Program-made: the position numbers and the translations under genes
Source of the DNA: Pseudanabaena sp. FACHB-1998
GTDB lineage: Bacteria > Cyanobacteriota > Cyanobacteriia > Pseudanabaenales > Pseudanabaenaceae
Assembly (NCBI RefSeq): GCF_014696355.1
Contig: NZ_JACJQA010000006.1
Location: 1-64,000 of the forward strand
Direction of reading: 5' to 3'
DNA: 64,000 nucleotides
In this document: positions 37,338-46,193 of the stretch, one piece after another
How positions within the stretch are numbered: the stretch's first letter is position 1
How the letters are laid out: each line of letters starts with the position of its first letter
Notes under the pieces: generated by a model
Databases searched by the model: none
Told to the model about the DNA's origin: nothing
What the model saw: the letters and a program-made list of their open reading frames with translations, nothing else

Positions 37338-39176
37338 ATGGCAAGACAAACTACAAATTCCCAGATTGATCCATCACCAAAGGGACAGGCAAAACAAGGG
37401 ACTAAAAAGGTAGAACAACCTGTAAATACTGCTCAAAGGCTTGGCAGTGTCATTAAATCAGCGCGGGATCTGTTACGCAAAGATAAGGGGCTAAATGGGG
37501 AGCTAGATCGCTTGCCACAGCTAACTTGGATGATGTTTCTCAAGTTGCTAGATGATATGGAAAAGTTACGCGAACAGGAGGCTTTGCTAGAGGGTAAGGA
37601 ATATAAAACGCTTTTGCAATATCCCTATCGTTGGCGCGATTGGGTAAAAAAAGAGGGGCAAACAGAAACATCCTTACATTTGCTCAGTGGTGATGCTCTG
37701 TTGCGATTTATTGATAGTGAAGAGGTGACTTTACCTGATAACACGAAGCATAAAGGGCTGTTTGCTTATTTGCGAAGTTTGCAAAGTTTGACAGGGCGCG
37801 ATCGCGAGGATGTGGTGCGTGAGGTATTTAAGGACATTAGCAATCGCATGATTAGCGGCGCTTTGCTACGCGATGTCTTAAATAAAATGAATGAGATTCA
37901 CTTCGATAATTCGGAGGAGATGAACGTTCTTAGTAATTTCTATGAGTCGATGCTCAAGGAAATGCGCGACGCGGCGGGGGATTCTGGTGAGTTTTATACG
38001 CCCCGTGCTTTGGTGCGGTTTATGGTGAAGGCGATCGCCCCAAAGTTAGGCGAAAAGGTCAAAGATCCTGCCTGTGGGACGGGTGGATTTTTAATCGAGA
38101 CTTACGAGTATTTAAAGGCAAATTGTGCGTCAAAGGATTGGCAAGCATTGCAATCGAGTATTACAGGGATTGAAGCGAAACCCTTACCCTATATGCTGTC
38201 ACAGATGAATTTGTTACTGCATGGGGTGGAATATCCTGATATTGAACATCGCAATGCGTTGGCACAGGCACTTACTTCAATTGGGATTGGTGAACAGGTT
38301 GATGTGATTTTGGCTAATCCGCCCTTTGGTGGTGAAGAAGAGACAAAAATTAAGGGCTATTTCCCTCCTGATAAGCAAACTTCTGAGACGGCTCTGTTAT
38401 TTTTGCAGTTGATTATGCGATCGCTAAAAATCGGTCAAGGTCGGGCTGGTGTGGTTGTGCCTAATGGGGTGCTGTTTGGTGATGGCATTTGCGCCAGAAT
38501 TAAGGAGGAATTGCTAACTAAATTTAATCTGCATACGATTGTGCGCTTACCCAATGGGGTATTTGAGCCATATACGAGTATTCCGTCTAATTTGCTGTTT
38601 TTTGATGCAACTAAACCGACAGATGTGATCTGGTATTACGAGATTTTGCCACCAGAGGGGATGAAGAAATATAGCAAAACTAAGCCAATGCAGGATGAGG
38701 AGTTTAACAACTGCTTGGCATGGTGGGGCGATCGCGATGGTGATGAGTCTAATGATCGGGTATGGCGCTATGAGTTTCGAGCTACCTATGAGCAAGCAAG
38801 GGCAGAGGCTACACCATTTTGGGATGCTGCTAAGTCTGCAACGGCGATCGCTAATGGTTTGGCTAAGCAGGTTAAGGAGTTAGAGGACAAAATCCAAAGT
38901 TTGCCTAATGGGGCTAAGGAAATTACAGGTTTAAAGCAAGCTCTAAAATCTGCCCAAAAGGAGGAGCAGAACCAACGGGCGATCACTAAGGATGAGCAGT
39001 CAAAGGGTGATGCAATTTACTGGGTAATCTACAATCTTGATCGCAAAAATCCTGTTTCACAGCAAGATTTTGAGCATTTACCGCCCGAAAGATTACTTGC
39101 TGATATTTTGATTAAAGATCGGCGTGTAGATGAATTGATGGCAGAGATTGAGCAGTTATTGGGGGCTAGTGTATGA
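37338..39176 (+). CDS. hsdM: type I restriction enzyme, M subunit (HsdM)
   Basis: N6-adenine methyltransferase of the type I complex. An N-terminal helical HsdM domain (about 20-200) is followed by the SAM-binding motif DPACGTGGF (about 243) and catalytic NPPF (about 327). FYTPRALVRFMVKAI is also typical. An alternative start at 37293 overlaps hsdR by 35 bases, but the ATG at 37338, 10 bases past the hsdR stop, gives the normal N-terminus. It overlaps hsdS by 4 bases. Confidence 0.95.
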   Translation: MARQTTNSQIDPSPKGQAKQGTKKVEQPVNTAQRLGSVIKSARDLLRKDKGLNGELDRLPQLTWMMFLKLLDDMEKLREQEALLEGKEYKTLLQYPYRWRDWVKKEGQTETSLHLLSGDALLRFIDSEEVTLPDNTKHKGLFAYLRSLQSLTGRDREDVVREVFKDISNRMISGALLRDVLNKMNEIHFDNSEEMNVLSNFYESMLKEMRDAAGDSGEFYTPRALVRFMVKAIAPKLGEKVKDPACGTGGFLIETYEYLKANCASKDWQALQSSITGIEAKPLPYMLSQMNLLLHGVEYPDIEHRNALAQALTSIGIGEQVDVILANPPFGGEEETKIKGYFPPDKQTSETALLFLQLIMRSLKIGQGRAGVVVPNGVLFGDGICARIKEELLTKFNLHTIVRLPNGVFEPYTSIPSNLLFFDATKPTDVIWYYEILPPEGMKKYSKTKPMQDEEFNNCLAWWGDRDGDESNDRVWRYEFRATYEQARAEATPFWDAAKSATAIANGLAKQVKELEDKIQSLPNGAKEITGLKQALKSAQKEEQNQRAITKDEQSKGDAIYWVIYNLDRKNPVSQQDFEHLPPERLLADILIKDRRVDELMAEIEQLLGASV

Positions 39177-40369
39177 GTCAGGAATGGGATTTAGTGCCAT
39201 TAGGGGCTGCTATTCAACATCGTAAAGAATTCATCCAAATTGATGACCTAAAAAAATATAAGCGCTGTCGAGTGAAGTGTCATGCACATGGGATAGTTTT
39301 AAGGGATATCGTACAAGGTTCTGAAATACGAACAAAGAAACAGCAGGTTTGTAAGTCTGGAGAATTCTTAGTAGCAGAAATTGATGCCAAAATGGGCGGT
39401 TTTGGTATTGTTCCAAACGACCTAGATGAATCTATTGTAAGTAGTCACTATTTTCTATTTAAAATTGATGAAAATGTCATCAATCGCGATTTTTTAAACT
39501 TTTTTATCCGAACTCCTTTTTTCATAGAACAGGTAACTGCACAAGGATCTACAAACTATGCAGCAATTCGTCCTAATGAAGTTCTAAATTATCAAATCCC
39601 ATTACCACCACTAGATGAACAACGGCAAATAGTGGCTAAGGTAGAGGCGATCGCCGCAAAAATCGAAGAGGCAAGAGGATTAAGAGTCAGTGCGATCAAA
39701 GAATGTAATGCTTTCCCAAAAAGTGAGTTATCTCAAATAGCCGATAACCTTATACAAAAATATCAAAGTATTCAACTAGATAAATTAATTATTGACTCTA
39801 GCTATGGAATATCTGCAAAATGTGAGTATGAACGCCTTGATAATACTTTTCCAGTACTACGCATACCTAATGTAGCTTCAGAGAAGATAAGCTTTGCTGA
39901 TATCAAGTATGGATTTTTAAGTAACGCTGAACAGAAAAAAGCATTTTTGCAAGAAGCAGATATACTTATTGTCCGAACTAATGGCAGTGCAGAATTAGTG
40001 GGGCGTTGCGCTGTAGTACCAAAGTTAACAGAAGCAACTGCATTTGCTTCATACCTAATTAAGATACGTTGCGATTTAACAATAGTTACTCCTGATTACA
40101 TACAAATAATTCTGCGATATTTGCGTAGTTCAGGACAGTTATTTGATTTAGCTAGAACTACAGCAGGACAGTACAACGTAAGTTTAGGAAGATTAAAATC
40201 TACTTATATCCCTGTTCCACCAATTCCTGAACAACGCCACATTGTCGAATATCTCGATAGCTTACAGACAAAAGTTGATGAAATGAAGTACACAAGGCAA
40301 GAGGCATTAAGAGAACTTGATGCAATGTTGCCATCAATACTTGATCGCGCCTTTAAGGGTGAATTGTAA
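39173..40369 (+). CDS. hsdS: type I restriction enzyme, S subunit (HsdS)
   Basis: Sequence-recognition subunit. It has two target-recognition domains (about 1-140 and 195-345), each ending in a conserved helical spacer: PLPPLDEQRQIVAKVEAIAA and PVPPIPEQRHIVEYLDSLQ. The ATG overlaps the hsdM stop (ATGA). Both recognition domains and both spacers are complete, so the enzyme should recognise a bipartite site. The AT-rich recognition domains contrast with hsdM, as is usual for exchanged HsdS modules. Confidence 0.95.
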   Translation: MSQEWDLVPLGAAIQHRKEFIQIDDLKKYKRCRVKCHAHGIVLRDIVQGSEIRTKKQQVCKSGEFLVAEIDAKMGGFGIVPNDLDESIVSSHYFLFKIDENVINRDFLNFFIRTPFFIEQVTAQGSTNYAAIRPNEVLNYQIPLPPLDEQRQIVAKVEAIAAKIEEARGLRVSAIKECNAFPKSELSQIADNLIQKYQSIQLDKLIIDSSYGISAKCEYERLDNTFPVLRIPNVASEKISFADIKYGFLSNAEQKKAFLQEADILIVRTNGSAELVGRCAVVPKLTEATAFASYLIKIRCDLTIVTPDYIQIILRYLRSSGQLFDLARTTAGQYNVSLGRLKSTYIPVPPIPEQRHIVEYLDSLQTKVDEMKYTRQEALRELDAMLPSILDRAFKGEL

Positions 40370-40375
40370 TAGACA

Positions 40376-42253
40376 ATGCTAGAACTAGACTTTGAAGCAC
40401 TTTGGGAAAGACTTATCAATAGTGATGAAACGGTTACTATTGAAGCAAAAAAAGCATCAGAAGCAGGCAAAAGTCTCTGGGAGACAATTTCAGCTTTTGC
40501 TAACGAGCCAAACTTAGGCGGAGGCTATCTCTTGCTCGGAGTCACCCGCATTGATGATTCCGAAGACTACCAGATAACAGGAATTGATAACCCTGACAAA
40601 ATCCAAAGCGATATAGCTACTCAATGTTGCGAAAGTTTTAACTTGCCTATCCGTCCTTCCATTGAAGTACACACCACACCAGAAGGCAAAAATGTCATCG
40701 TTGTCTATATTCCTGAAGTCCAACCACACGACAAGCCTGTCTACATCAAAAGTAAAGGATTACCCAAAGGAGCTTATCGGCGTATTGGGTCAACGGATCA
40801 AAAATGTACAGAAGAAGACCTAGCCCTATTTTATCAACTCCGAAATCGACGAACCTATGACGAAACACCAATATCAGATACCAGTATCGAAGACCTTGAT
40901 CCTAGAGCGATCGCCGAATATCGAAGAATCAGGAAAGACGCAAACCCTAATGCATCTGAACTCAGCTATGACAATGCTGATTTATTGTATTCCCTAAACT
41001 CTACAACCAAATTTCAGGGACAAATATGTGCAACCATCGCAGGGCTACTTTTGTTTGGTAAACCTGCCGCTCTGAGGCGTTATTTTCCCATGTGTCGAGT
41101 AGATTACATCAGCGTTGAAGGAAGAACTTGGATACCCGATCCCGACAAGCGCTATCAGACCATAGAAGTCTTAGAACCTTTACTAATAGCCATACCCAAA
41201 CTCATAAACCTTGTAATCAACGATATTCCAAAAGCCTTTTCACTGCCTGACAACAGCATATACAGGCAAGACATCCCATTGATACCTCGTAACGTTATTC
41301 GTGAAGCGATCGTCAATGCCCTTATGCACCGTAATTACCGCAAGAATCAACCTATACAAATTATTCGTTTTTCTAATCGGATCGAAATATTGAATGGGGG
41401 CTACTCTTTAAAACCTTATGATCAGCTAGGTCAGGCAGGCTCTGTGACACGGAATGAAAAAATTGCCGCTGTTTTGCATGACCTCAATATTGCAGAAACC
41501 AAAGGGACGGGCGTTCGCGTCATGATTGATGCCATGCAAAAAGCTAACTTGTCAATTCCAATTTTTGAGTCTAGTCGAGAACAAGATAACTTCACCATTA
41601 AACTCTTAACCCATCACTTCCTTAGTGATGAAGATTTGCAATGGCTTTCTCACTTTAAAGCTTATAACCTTAGTGATGATGAGGCAAAAGCATTAATTGT
41701 CACCAGAGAGTTAGGCACTATCAATAACTTAACTTATCGCCATATCAATTGTGTTGATACACTAGCCGCTAGTCGGCGTTTAACTCATTTACGAGATTTG
41801 GGCTTACTACAACAGGAAGGTAAAGGTTCAGCAACTCATTATATTCTTCCGACAAATGTTGTAGAAGAACTATCTGAGGAGTTTACTCCTCAGATAACGA
41901 CAGTAGACTCCTCAGATAGGGAGTTATCTGAGGAGTCTACTGCACAGATAATGCCCACCAACTCCTCAGATACAGATTTTGCACAAAATAACTTAAGACA
42001 ATTGCCTGAAAAATTAAAACAAGCTATTGCCAATGTAGGGCAAAGAACATCACCTGAAAAAATGAAGGCTCTTATCCTACAACTTTGCGAATGGCAAGCT
42101 CTAGAAGCATCAGATTTGGCTGAACTATTACATCGCGACCAGTCTTATTTACGCGAAGAATATCTTAGTAAAATGGTGAGAAATGGGGAATTAGATTATG
42201 TATACCCTCAACCTAATTCCCCAAAACAGGCATATAAATCAAAAACTAATTAA
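40376..42253 (+). CDS. AlbA_2 / HATPase_c_4 protein of the restriction operon
   Basis: The N-terminal AlbA_2 (Schlafen-type) domain (about 10-140: TIEAKKASEAGKSLWETISA, GGYLLLGV, KGAYRRIGS) is followed by a HATPase_c_4 region (about 300-415: IPRNVIREAIVNALMHRNYR, ETKGTGVRVMIDAM) and a winged-helix-like C-terminus. The family is often annotated as a RecG-like or ATP-binding transcriptional regulator. It starts six bases after hsdS, so it is part of the operon. A regulatory or accessory defence role is inference. Five alternating inverted copies of a 12-mer lie inside the gene at 41871-41972. Confidence 0.8.
   Translation: MLELDFEALWERLINSDETVTIEAKKASEAGKSLWETISAFANEPNLGGGYLLLGVTRIDDSEDYQITGIDNPDKIQSDIATQCCESFNLPIRPSIEVHTTPEGKNVIVVYIPEVQPHDKPVYIKSKGLPKGAYRRIGSTDQKCTEEDLALFYQLRNRRTYDETPISDTSIEDLDPRAIAEYRRIRKDANPNASELSYDNADLLYSLNSTTKFQGQICATIAGLLLFGKPAALRRYFPMCRVDYISVEGRTWIPDPDKRYQTIEVLEPLLIAIPKLINLVINDIPKAFSLPDNSIYRQDIPLIPRNVIREAIVNALMHRNYRKNQPIQIIRFSNRIEILNGGYSLKPYDQLGQAGSVTRNEKIAAVLHDLNIAETKGTGVRVMIDAMQKANLSIPIFESSREQDNFTIKLLTHHFLSDEDLQWLSHFKAYNLSDDEAKALIVTRELGTINNLTYRHINCVDTLAASRRLTHLRDLGLLQQEGKGSATHYILPTNVVEELSEEFTPQITTVDSSDRELSEESTAQIMPTNSSDTDFAQNNLRQLPEKLKQAIANVGQRTSPEKMKALILQLCEWQALEASDLAELLHRDQSYLREEYLSKMVRNGELDYVYPQPNSPKQAYKSKTN
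41871..41972. repeat. five alternating inverted copies of tatctgaggagt within a coding region
   Basis: Copies lie at 41871-41882 (+), 41885-41896 (-), 41907-41918 (-), 41925-41936 (+) and 41961-41972 (-). Neighbouring copies can pair as hairpins. They encode a Ser/Glu-rich linker (LSEEF, DSSDRELSEES, NSSD). Confidence 0.8.
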
Positions 42254-42311
42254 TGATGTGCAGGGTGACCTCCCCAATCGACTATCAATGAAAAAGATGT
42301 AATTAAACTTA

Positions 42312-42383
42312 TGGGTGACCTGGGATTCGAACCCAGGACCAGCGGATTAAGAGTCCGATGCGCTACCACTGCGCCAGTCACCC
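42312..42383 (-). tRNA. tRNA-Lys (anticodon CUU)
   Basis: Reading the minus strand, a 7-bp acceptor stem gggtgac/gtcaccc with discriminator A, a D-arm, an anticodon loop ctcttaa (anticodon CTT) on a cgga/tccg stem, and a T-arm ctggg-ttcgaat-cccag fold as a standard 72-base cloverleaf. CCA is not encoded. The 3' end faces the restriction operon, 58 bases from its last gene. Confidence 0.95.
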
Positions 42384-42567
42384 GTGATTTGCTCTTTCGA
42401 TTTCAGAGCGATTTATATCTTAGCAAAGGTTTGCAAAAACACATAACAAAATTTGCAATAAGATTTTTTGTAGCGCATCTTCGCCGAGCTACAAAAAATC
42501 TGCTGCTTTATTTCACTTCTTAGTTCTTACTCCCTTCCCACCAAAGAAATAGACATATAAAACCAAG

Positions 42568-42606
42568 AATTAGACGTTGCGGAGCTTCGCGCCGCAACGT
42601 CTAATT
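42568..42606. repeat. palindrome with GGCGC-type centre
   Basis: An 18-bp stem aattagacgttgcgg(a)gc, loop ttc, with one mismatch. Arms are unique to this site. Confidence 0.75.
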
Positions 42607-42689
42607 TTTCACTGGGAAGTATACAATTCCCGAAAGTGTGACAACACCTTTGTGAAGTAAAAACCAAACCCAGTAAAGTTTTTTAAAAC

Positions 42690-42805
42690 TATAGCAAAGC
42701 AAGAGTTAGCCAGTACAAACCAAAACCAAAAAAGAGAGTTGCGGCGCGAAGCGCCGCAACTCTCTTTTTTGGTTTTATGTCCTAAGCAAAACTTACATTG
42801 CTATA
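42690..42805 (-). mobile_element. 116-bp palindrome-bearing element, copy 1
   Basis: Ends tatagcaa and complement enclose a 25-bp-stem palindrome (42722-42776) with the GGCGC centre. The whole unit recurs in opposite orientation at 63160-63275 with the same length and only a few differences. It has no coding capacity. Ends flanked by TA are compatible with a TA-targeting transposase, but this is not provable because the ends are themselves palindromic. Confidence 0.8.
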
Positions 42806-42842
42806 AAAATGGCTACGCCATTTTTAGTTTTGGTATTAAAGC

Positions 42843-44441
42843 TTGAGTCTTTGCGATAATGACGATAAGTTTTTAACAATACCCCACAGTATAAATAGTA
42901 GTGTAAATGTGCTGAACACCATACTTAGAGGGCATTACAAGATTATTAGTCACCTTGGGGGTGGCGGCTTTGGGCAAACCTATTTGGCTGAAGATATTGA
43001 CCTGCCCAAGCATCCTACCTGCGTGGTGAAACAACTTAAGCCCATATCTAAAGAACCTTTTGTTTTAGAAACTGCCAAGCGGCTCTTTGATCAAGAGGCA
43101 GAAATCCTTTATTCTCTGGGTTCCCACGATCGCATTCCCCGTTTGCTTGCCCACTTTCAAGAAGGCGAAGAATTTTATTTAGTCCAAGAATTTGCCGACG
43201 GCACAGACCTCACCAAAGAAATCGGTCACGGTAAACGATCGCCTGAACCTGTAGCGATCGCCTTGTTACAAGAGGTTTTAGAAATACTTGTATTTGTGCA
43301 TGAGCGCGGGGTAGTGCATCGCGACATTAAGCCCGCTAATTTAATTCGGCGTAATCGCGATCGCAAAATTGTCCTGATTGATTTTGGCGCAGTTAAAGAA
43401 ATCGGCGGCTTAGTAGGCGATCCCCAAGGTAATACGAATTTAACGATCGCGATCGGTTCCCCCGGATATATGCCCATTGAGCAACTTAACGGCAAACCCC
43501 GCTTTAGCAGTGACATTTATGCGGTGGGAATGATGATCATCCAAGCCATTACGGGCGCAGACCCGCACCTATTTGCCGAAAATCCTGAAACTGCCGAATT
43601 AATGTGGCGCGATGGGCTTCAGGGTAACTACTCACCGCAATTTCTCGACCTGCTCGACAAAATGGTGCGCTACGATTTCCGTCAGCGCTATCAGACCGCA
43701 CAGGAAGCTTTAGAGGCGATCGCCACCTTGCCCTCTGCCGAGCATGACTTACCAACGGTCATGAATCTAAGCAGTAATACCGCAACAGTAATCACAGGGG
43801 CAAATAGTGTCAGCAATATGGCGACTCAGGTTGTGCCCCAAGCTCCCTATCCTCCCAATGATTATCCCCCTAATCAAACTGTCGGCTTTGAGAGAGAATC
43901 AGCAAGCCGCCCATTTTTAAATGGATTGCTCAGCCGATTTCCCCTGTGGATGTGGATAGCGGGTGGTGCATTGCTACTGTTAATCCTGTTCTTGATGATT
44001 GGGAAGTCAGCCAAAAATCCCCCTGAAATTGCCAATAGCCTGCCTCCAAAAGCTTTGCCTACCCCCGCGCCAACTCCCAGCCCCCCTCCAACTCCAACTC
44101 CCACTGTTACTCCTAGTCCCCCTCCAACTCCAACTCCCACTGTTACGCCAAGCCCTACAGCATTACCTTTATCGGTCGAAGAATTGCTAGCTCAAGCCTT
44201 CATTCTTAACCGTAATAACAAGCCTCAAGAAGCCCTAGCCAAAATCGAAGAAGCTATCCGAATAGATCCTACTAGTGCGGATGCATGGCGGGCAAAGGGC
44301 TTGCTGCTAAGAAGTTTGGGACAAGATTCTGAGGCGATCGCGGCCTTTAATAAAGCAACAGAACTCAGCCCTGAGGAGCGGGTTTTATTACCACCAAATC
44401 GGGAAGCCCCCTCTAAAAAAGGTGGCAAGAAAAATAAGTAG
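42843..44441 (+). CDS. membrane-anchored Ser/Thr protein kinase with TPR tail
   Basis: Eukaryote-type kinase common in cyanobacteria. The kinase domain (about 30-295) has the loop GGGGFGQTYLAED, catalytic HRDIKPANLI and DFGAVKE. A single membrane helix (about 370-390, WMWIAGGALLLLILFLMIG) is followed by a Pro/Thr-rich stretch containing a 36-base tandem duplication, then a TPR pair (about 440-515) and a basic end. The usual N-terminal Cys-rich motif is absent. The TTG start at 42843 is uncertain; an in-frame GTG at 42909 is also possible. Confidence 0.88.
   Translation: MSLCDNDDKFLTIPHSINSSVNVLNTILRGHYKIISHLGGGGFGQTYLAEDIDLPKHPTCVVKQLKPISKEPFVLETAKRLFDQEAEILYSLGSHDRIPRLLAHFQEGEEFYLVQEFADGTDLTKEIGHGKRSPEPVAIALLQEVLEILVFVHERGVVHRDIKPANLIRRNRDRKIVLIDFGAVKEIGGLVGDPQGNTNLTIAIGSPGYMPIEQLNGKPRFSSDIYAVGMMIIQAITGADPHLFAENPETAELMWRDGLQGNYSPQFLDLLDKMVRYDFRQRYQTAQEALEAIATLPSAEHDLPTVMNLSSNTATVITGANSVSNMATQVVPQAPYPPNDYPPNQTVGFERESASRPFLNGLLSRFPLWMWIAGGALLLLILFLMIGKSAKNPPEIANSLPPKALPTPAPTPSPPPTPTPTVTPSPPPTPTPTVTPSPTALPLSVEELLAQAFILNRNNKPQEALAKIEEAIRIDPTSADAWRAKGLLLRSLGQDSEAIAAFNKATELSPEERVLLPPNREAPSKKGGKKNK
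44082..44150 (+). repeat. 36-bp tandem duplication inside the kinase gene
   Basis: Two copies, beginning ccccctccaactccaactcc at 44082 and again at 44118, are identical over 29 bases. They encode a PTPTPTVTPSPP-type linker after the membrane helix. Confidence 0.8.
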
Positions 44442-44567
44442 CAAAGCCCTTTAGTGCAAGCGAGGCTTTCGCTACATGGCTTTGCGGTATTTTTAATTGC
44501 GATCAGATTCTTCGCAATTTTTATGTTTTGGTATCATGGTCACTTGGATTAGGACAAATCAAAATCC

Positions 44568-44608
44568 AAATATTGTGAGGCGGCGCTTTGCGCCGCCTCA
44601 CAATATTT
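44568..44608. terminator. palindrome with GGCGC centre between kinase and rph
   Basis: A perfect 19-bp stem aaatattgtgaggcggcgc with loop ttt ends 26 bases before the rph start. As it lies in the upstream region of rph, it may act on read-through from the kinase gene. Confidence 0.75.
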
Positions 44609-44634
44609 AGCTATAAAACTTACCCAAATGAATT

Positions 44635-45351
44635 ATGAGTGATTTACCGATTTTTCAACGCCCCGATGGTAGAGCTTGGGATCAACTGCGCCCTGTGCAA
44701 TTACAACAACCATTTACCAAAGCCCCTGCGGGATCAGTGTTGGCAAAATTTGGTGATACCCAACTAATTTGTACGGTATCAATCGAGGAAGGTGTGCCTA
44801 AGTTTTTGACAGGTAGCAATCAAGGTTGGCTAACTGCCGAATATCGAATGCTCCCTGCATCCACGATTCCCCGTCAACAAAGAGAATTAATGAAACTCTC
44901 AGGACGGACTCAAGAAATTCAACGGTTGATTGGGCGCAGTTTACGGGCTGCCCTAGATATGTCCGCGATCGCTAATTACACCTTCACTGTAGATATTGAT
45001 GTCTTGCAAGCCGATGGCGGTACACGCACAGGCGGGATCACAGGGGGATTTGTGGCGCTTAGAGCCGCTTGCGATCGCCTACTTGCGGAGGGCAAAATTA
45101 CGCGATCGCCAATTCGTCATGCCGTGGCGGCGGTCTCCGTTGGCTTAATTGATGGCAAGCCAATTTTGGACTTAAATTACCAAGAAGACGTGGCTGTAAG
45201 TGTGGATATGAATGTGGTGATGGATAGCTCTGGCAAACTGATCGAAGTGCAAGGCACAGGCGAATCTGATACTTTTTCGCGATCGCAGTTAAATCAAATG
45301 CTCGATGTTGCCGAAAAGGGGATCACCGAACTTTTACAACTACAGGCTTAG
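44635..45351 (+). CDS. rph: ribonuclease PH
   Basis: A phosphate-dependent 3'-5' exonuclease that trims tRNA precursors. At 238 residues it is canonical. Typical segments are [50 protein letters not shown], and the catalytic region [19 protein letters not shown] with [20 protein letters not shown]. All look intact. Confidence 0.97.
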   Translation: MSDLPIFQRPDGRAWDQLRPVQLQQPFTKAPAGSVLAKFGDTQLICTVSIEEGVPKFLTGSNQGWLTAEYRMLPASTIPRQQRELMKLSGRTQEIQRLIGRSLRAALDMSAIANYTFTVDIDVLQADGGTRTGGITGGFVALRAACDRLLAEGKITRSPIRHAVAAVSVGLIDGKPILDLNYQEDVAVSVDMNVVMDSSGKLIEVQGTGESDTFSRSQLNQMLDVAEKGITELLQLQA

Positions 45352-45353
45352 AA

Positions 45354-45402
45354 TTATAAAAAGAGAGAGGCGGCGCGAAGCGCCGCCTCTCTCTTTTTAT
45401 AA
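45354..45402. terminator. palindromic bidirectional terminator between rph and cytM
   Basis: A perfect 23-bp stem (ttataaaaagagagaggcgg then cgc, loop gaa) starts two bases after the rph stop. Its right arm contains the stop codon and last codon of the opposing cytochrome gene. Confidence 0.88.
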
Positions 45403-45840
45403 CTGCTTTAAATAACTCAATAAATCCGCCATATCTTCGGGACTAGGCTGAAACTGTGGCATGGGAGGTGTTTCGCCGCTTACTACCTGATGGATTAACT
45501 TAGCATCAGACTTGCGATCGGATACTCCATGCAAATTGGGTCCAACCTTTCCATTTGCCCATTGTCCATGACAAGCTACGCAATTCATTACAAATATCGA
45601 GCGTCCTTGGGCGGGACTGCCCGTCAGCTTTAGCACTGACTCAGTGTAGGGATCGAGGGGTGGACGCAAGAACCAAATGGCGATCGCAAGGACGACGGCA
45701 ATGCAAGCTAAGGCGATCGCTATTACTTTGGGCTGAAGTTTTTTTGCTTCTGGCAAAGTTAATGGCAATGCCTCTTCTGATGTTTCTTTATCCACTACCA
45801 CATCAGTATCCCTTGTCAAATTTGCCCCTTTGTTAATCAC
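45397..45840 (-). CDS. cytM: cytochrome cM
   Basis: A membrane-anchored c-type cytochrome. A single membrane helix (about 38-58) is followed by the haem site CVACH (C87, C90, H91) and probable axial M127 in TPPMPQF. The C-terminal QPSPEDMADLLSYLKQL is characteristic of cyanobacterial CytM. CytM has been linked to regulating respiration and photosynthesis under stress. The start is GTG. The stop lies within the shared palindrome. Confidence 0.88.
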   Translation of the reverse strand: MINKGANLTRDTDVVVDKETSEEALPLTLPEAKKLQPKVIAIALACIAVVLAIAIWFLRPPLDPYTESVLKLTGSPAQGRSIFVMNCVACHGQWANGKVGPNLHGVSDRKSDAKLIHQVVSGETPPMPQFQPSPEDMADLLSYLKQL

Positions 45841-46193
45841 AATTTTTAAACCTAAAGATCTGATTTGGTCGAATCTTTAATTAGACGATGTCAATGGCTT
45901 ACGAGAGCTTAGACATGTATCACAGAACACAACAATCTGTAGTTCTAAGATTTTATTAGCTTAAGTATTAATAACATATCTTAAAGAAAGTATAAGCAAT
46001 CAAACCTGAATTAATAATTAAAAAGATCCTAGGTTTAGACATGAATCGATTTCCGCCTCTGGGATTTAGCAAAGCTCAAGCCAATAGAGGGACATTGCGC
46101 CCCTATTTACTTTAGTTATGTCTGGTACGTCACGTTCTATAATTCAAAAGCACAAATAATAAAAAAGTTTAAATCTACAGGAAAGAGTTGATT
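45841..46193. other. intergenic region between cytM and hemE
   Basis: The 353 bases between the divergent genes contain no coding frame or clear repeat that I recognise. They must hold both promoters. A ribosome binding site aggaaagag (from 46179) serves hemE. Confidence 0.5.

Larger units (their letters stand above)
42384..42842. other. intergenic repeat region upstream of the Ser/Thr kinase
   Basis: The region is filled by inverted repeats and has no gene. A hairpin at about 42461-42500 (gattttttgtagc ... gctacaaaaaatc), a GGCGC-core palindrome, the gaaagtgtgacaacac hairpin near 42634, and the 116-bp element follow in order. A short aaaaatggctacgccattttt hairpin precedes the kinase start. 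Confidence 0.65.

Noticed and set aside
42263-42321. Direct repeat gggtgacct at 42263 and at the tRNA-Lys end (42313) as a possible attachment-site duplication
   Set aside because: Only nine bases match, they are 50 bases apart and do not flank the restriction operon. No integrase gene or longer repeat was found near 34.8 kb.
43874-44140. 88-codon minus-strand frame rich in Gly/Val opposite the kinase gene
   Set aside because: It is the complement of the Pro/Thr-coding tandem duplication and has no independent support.
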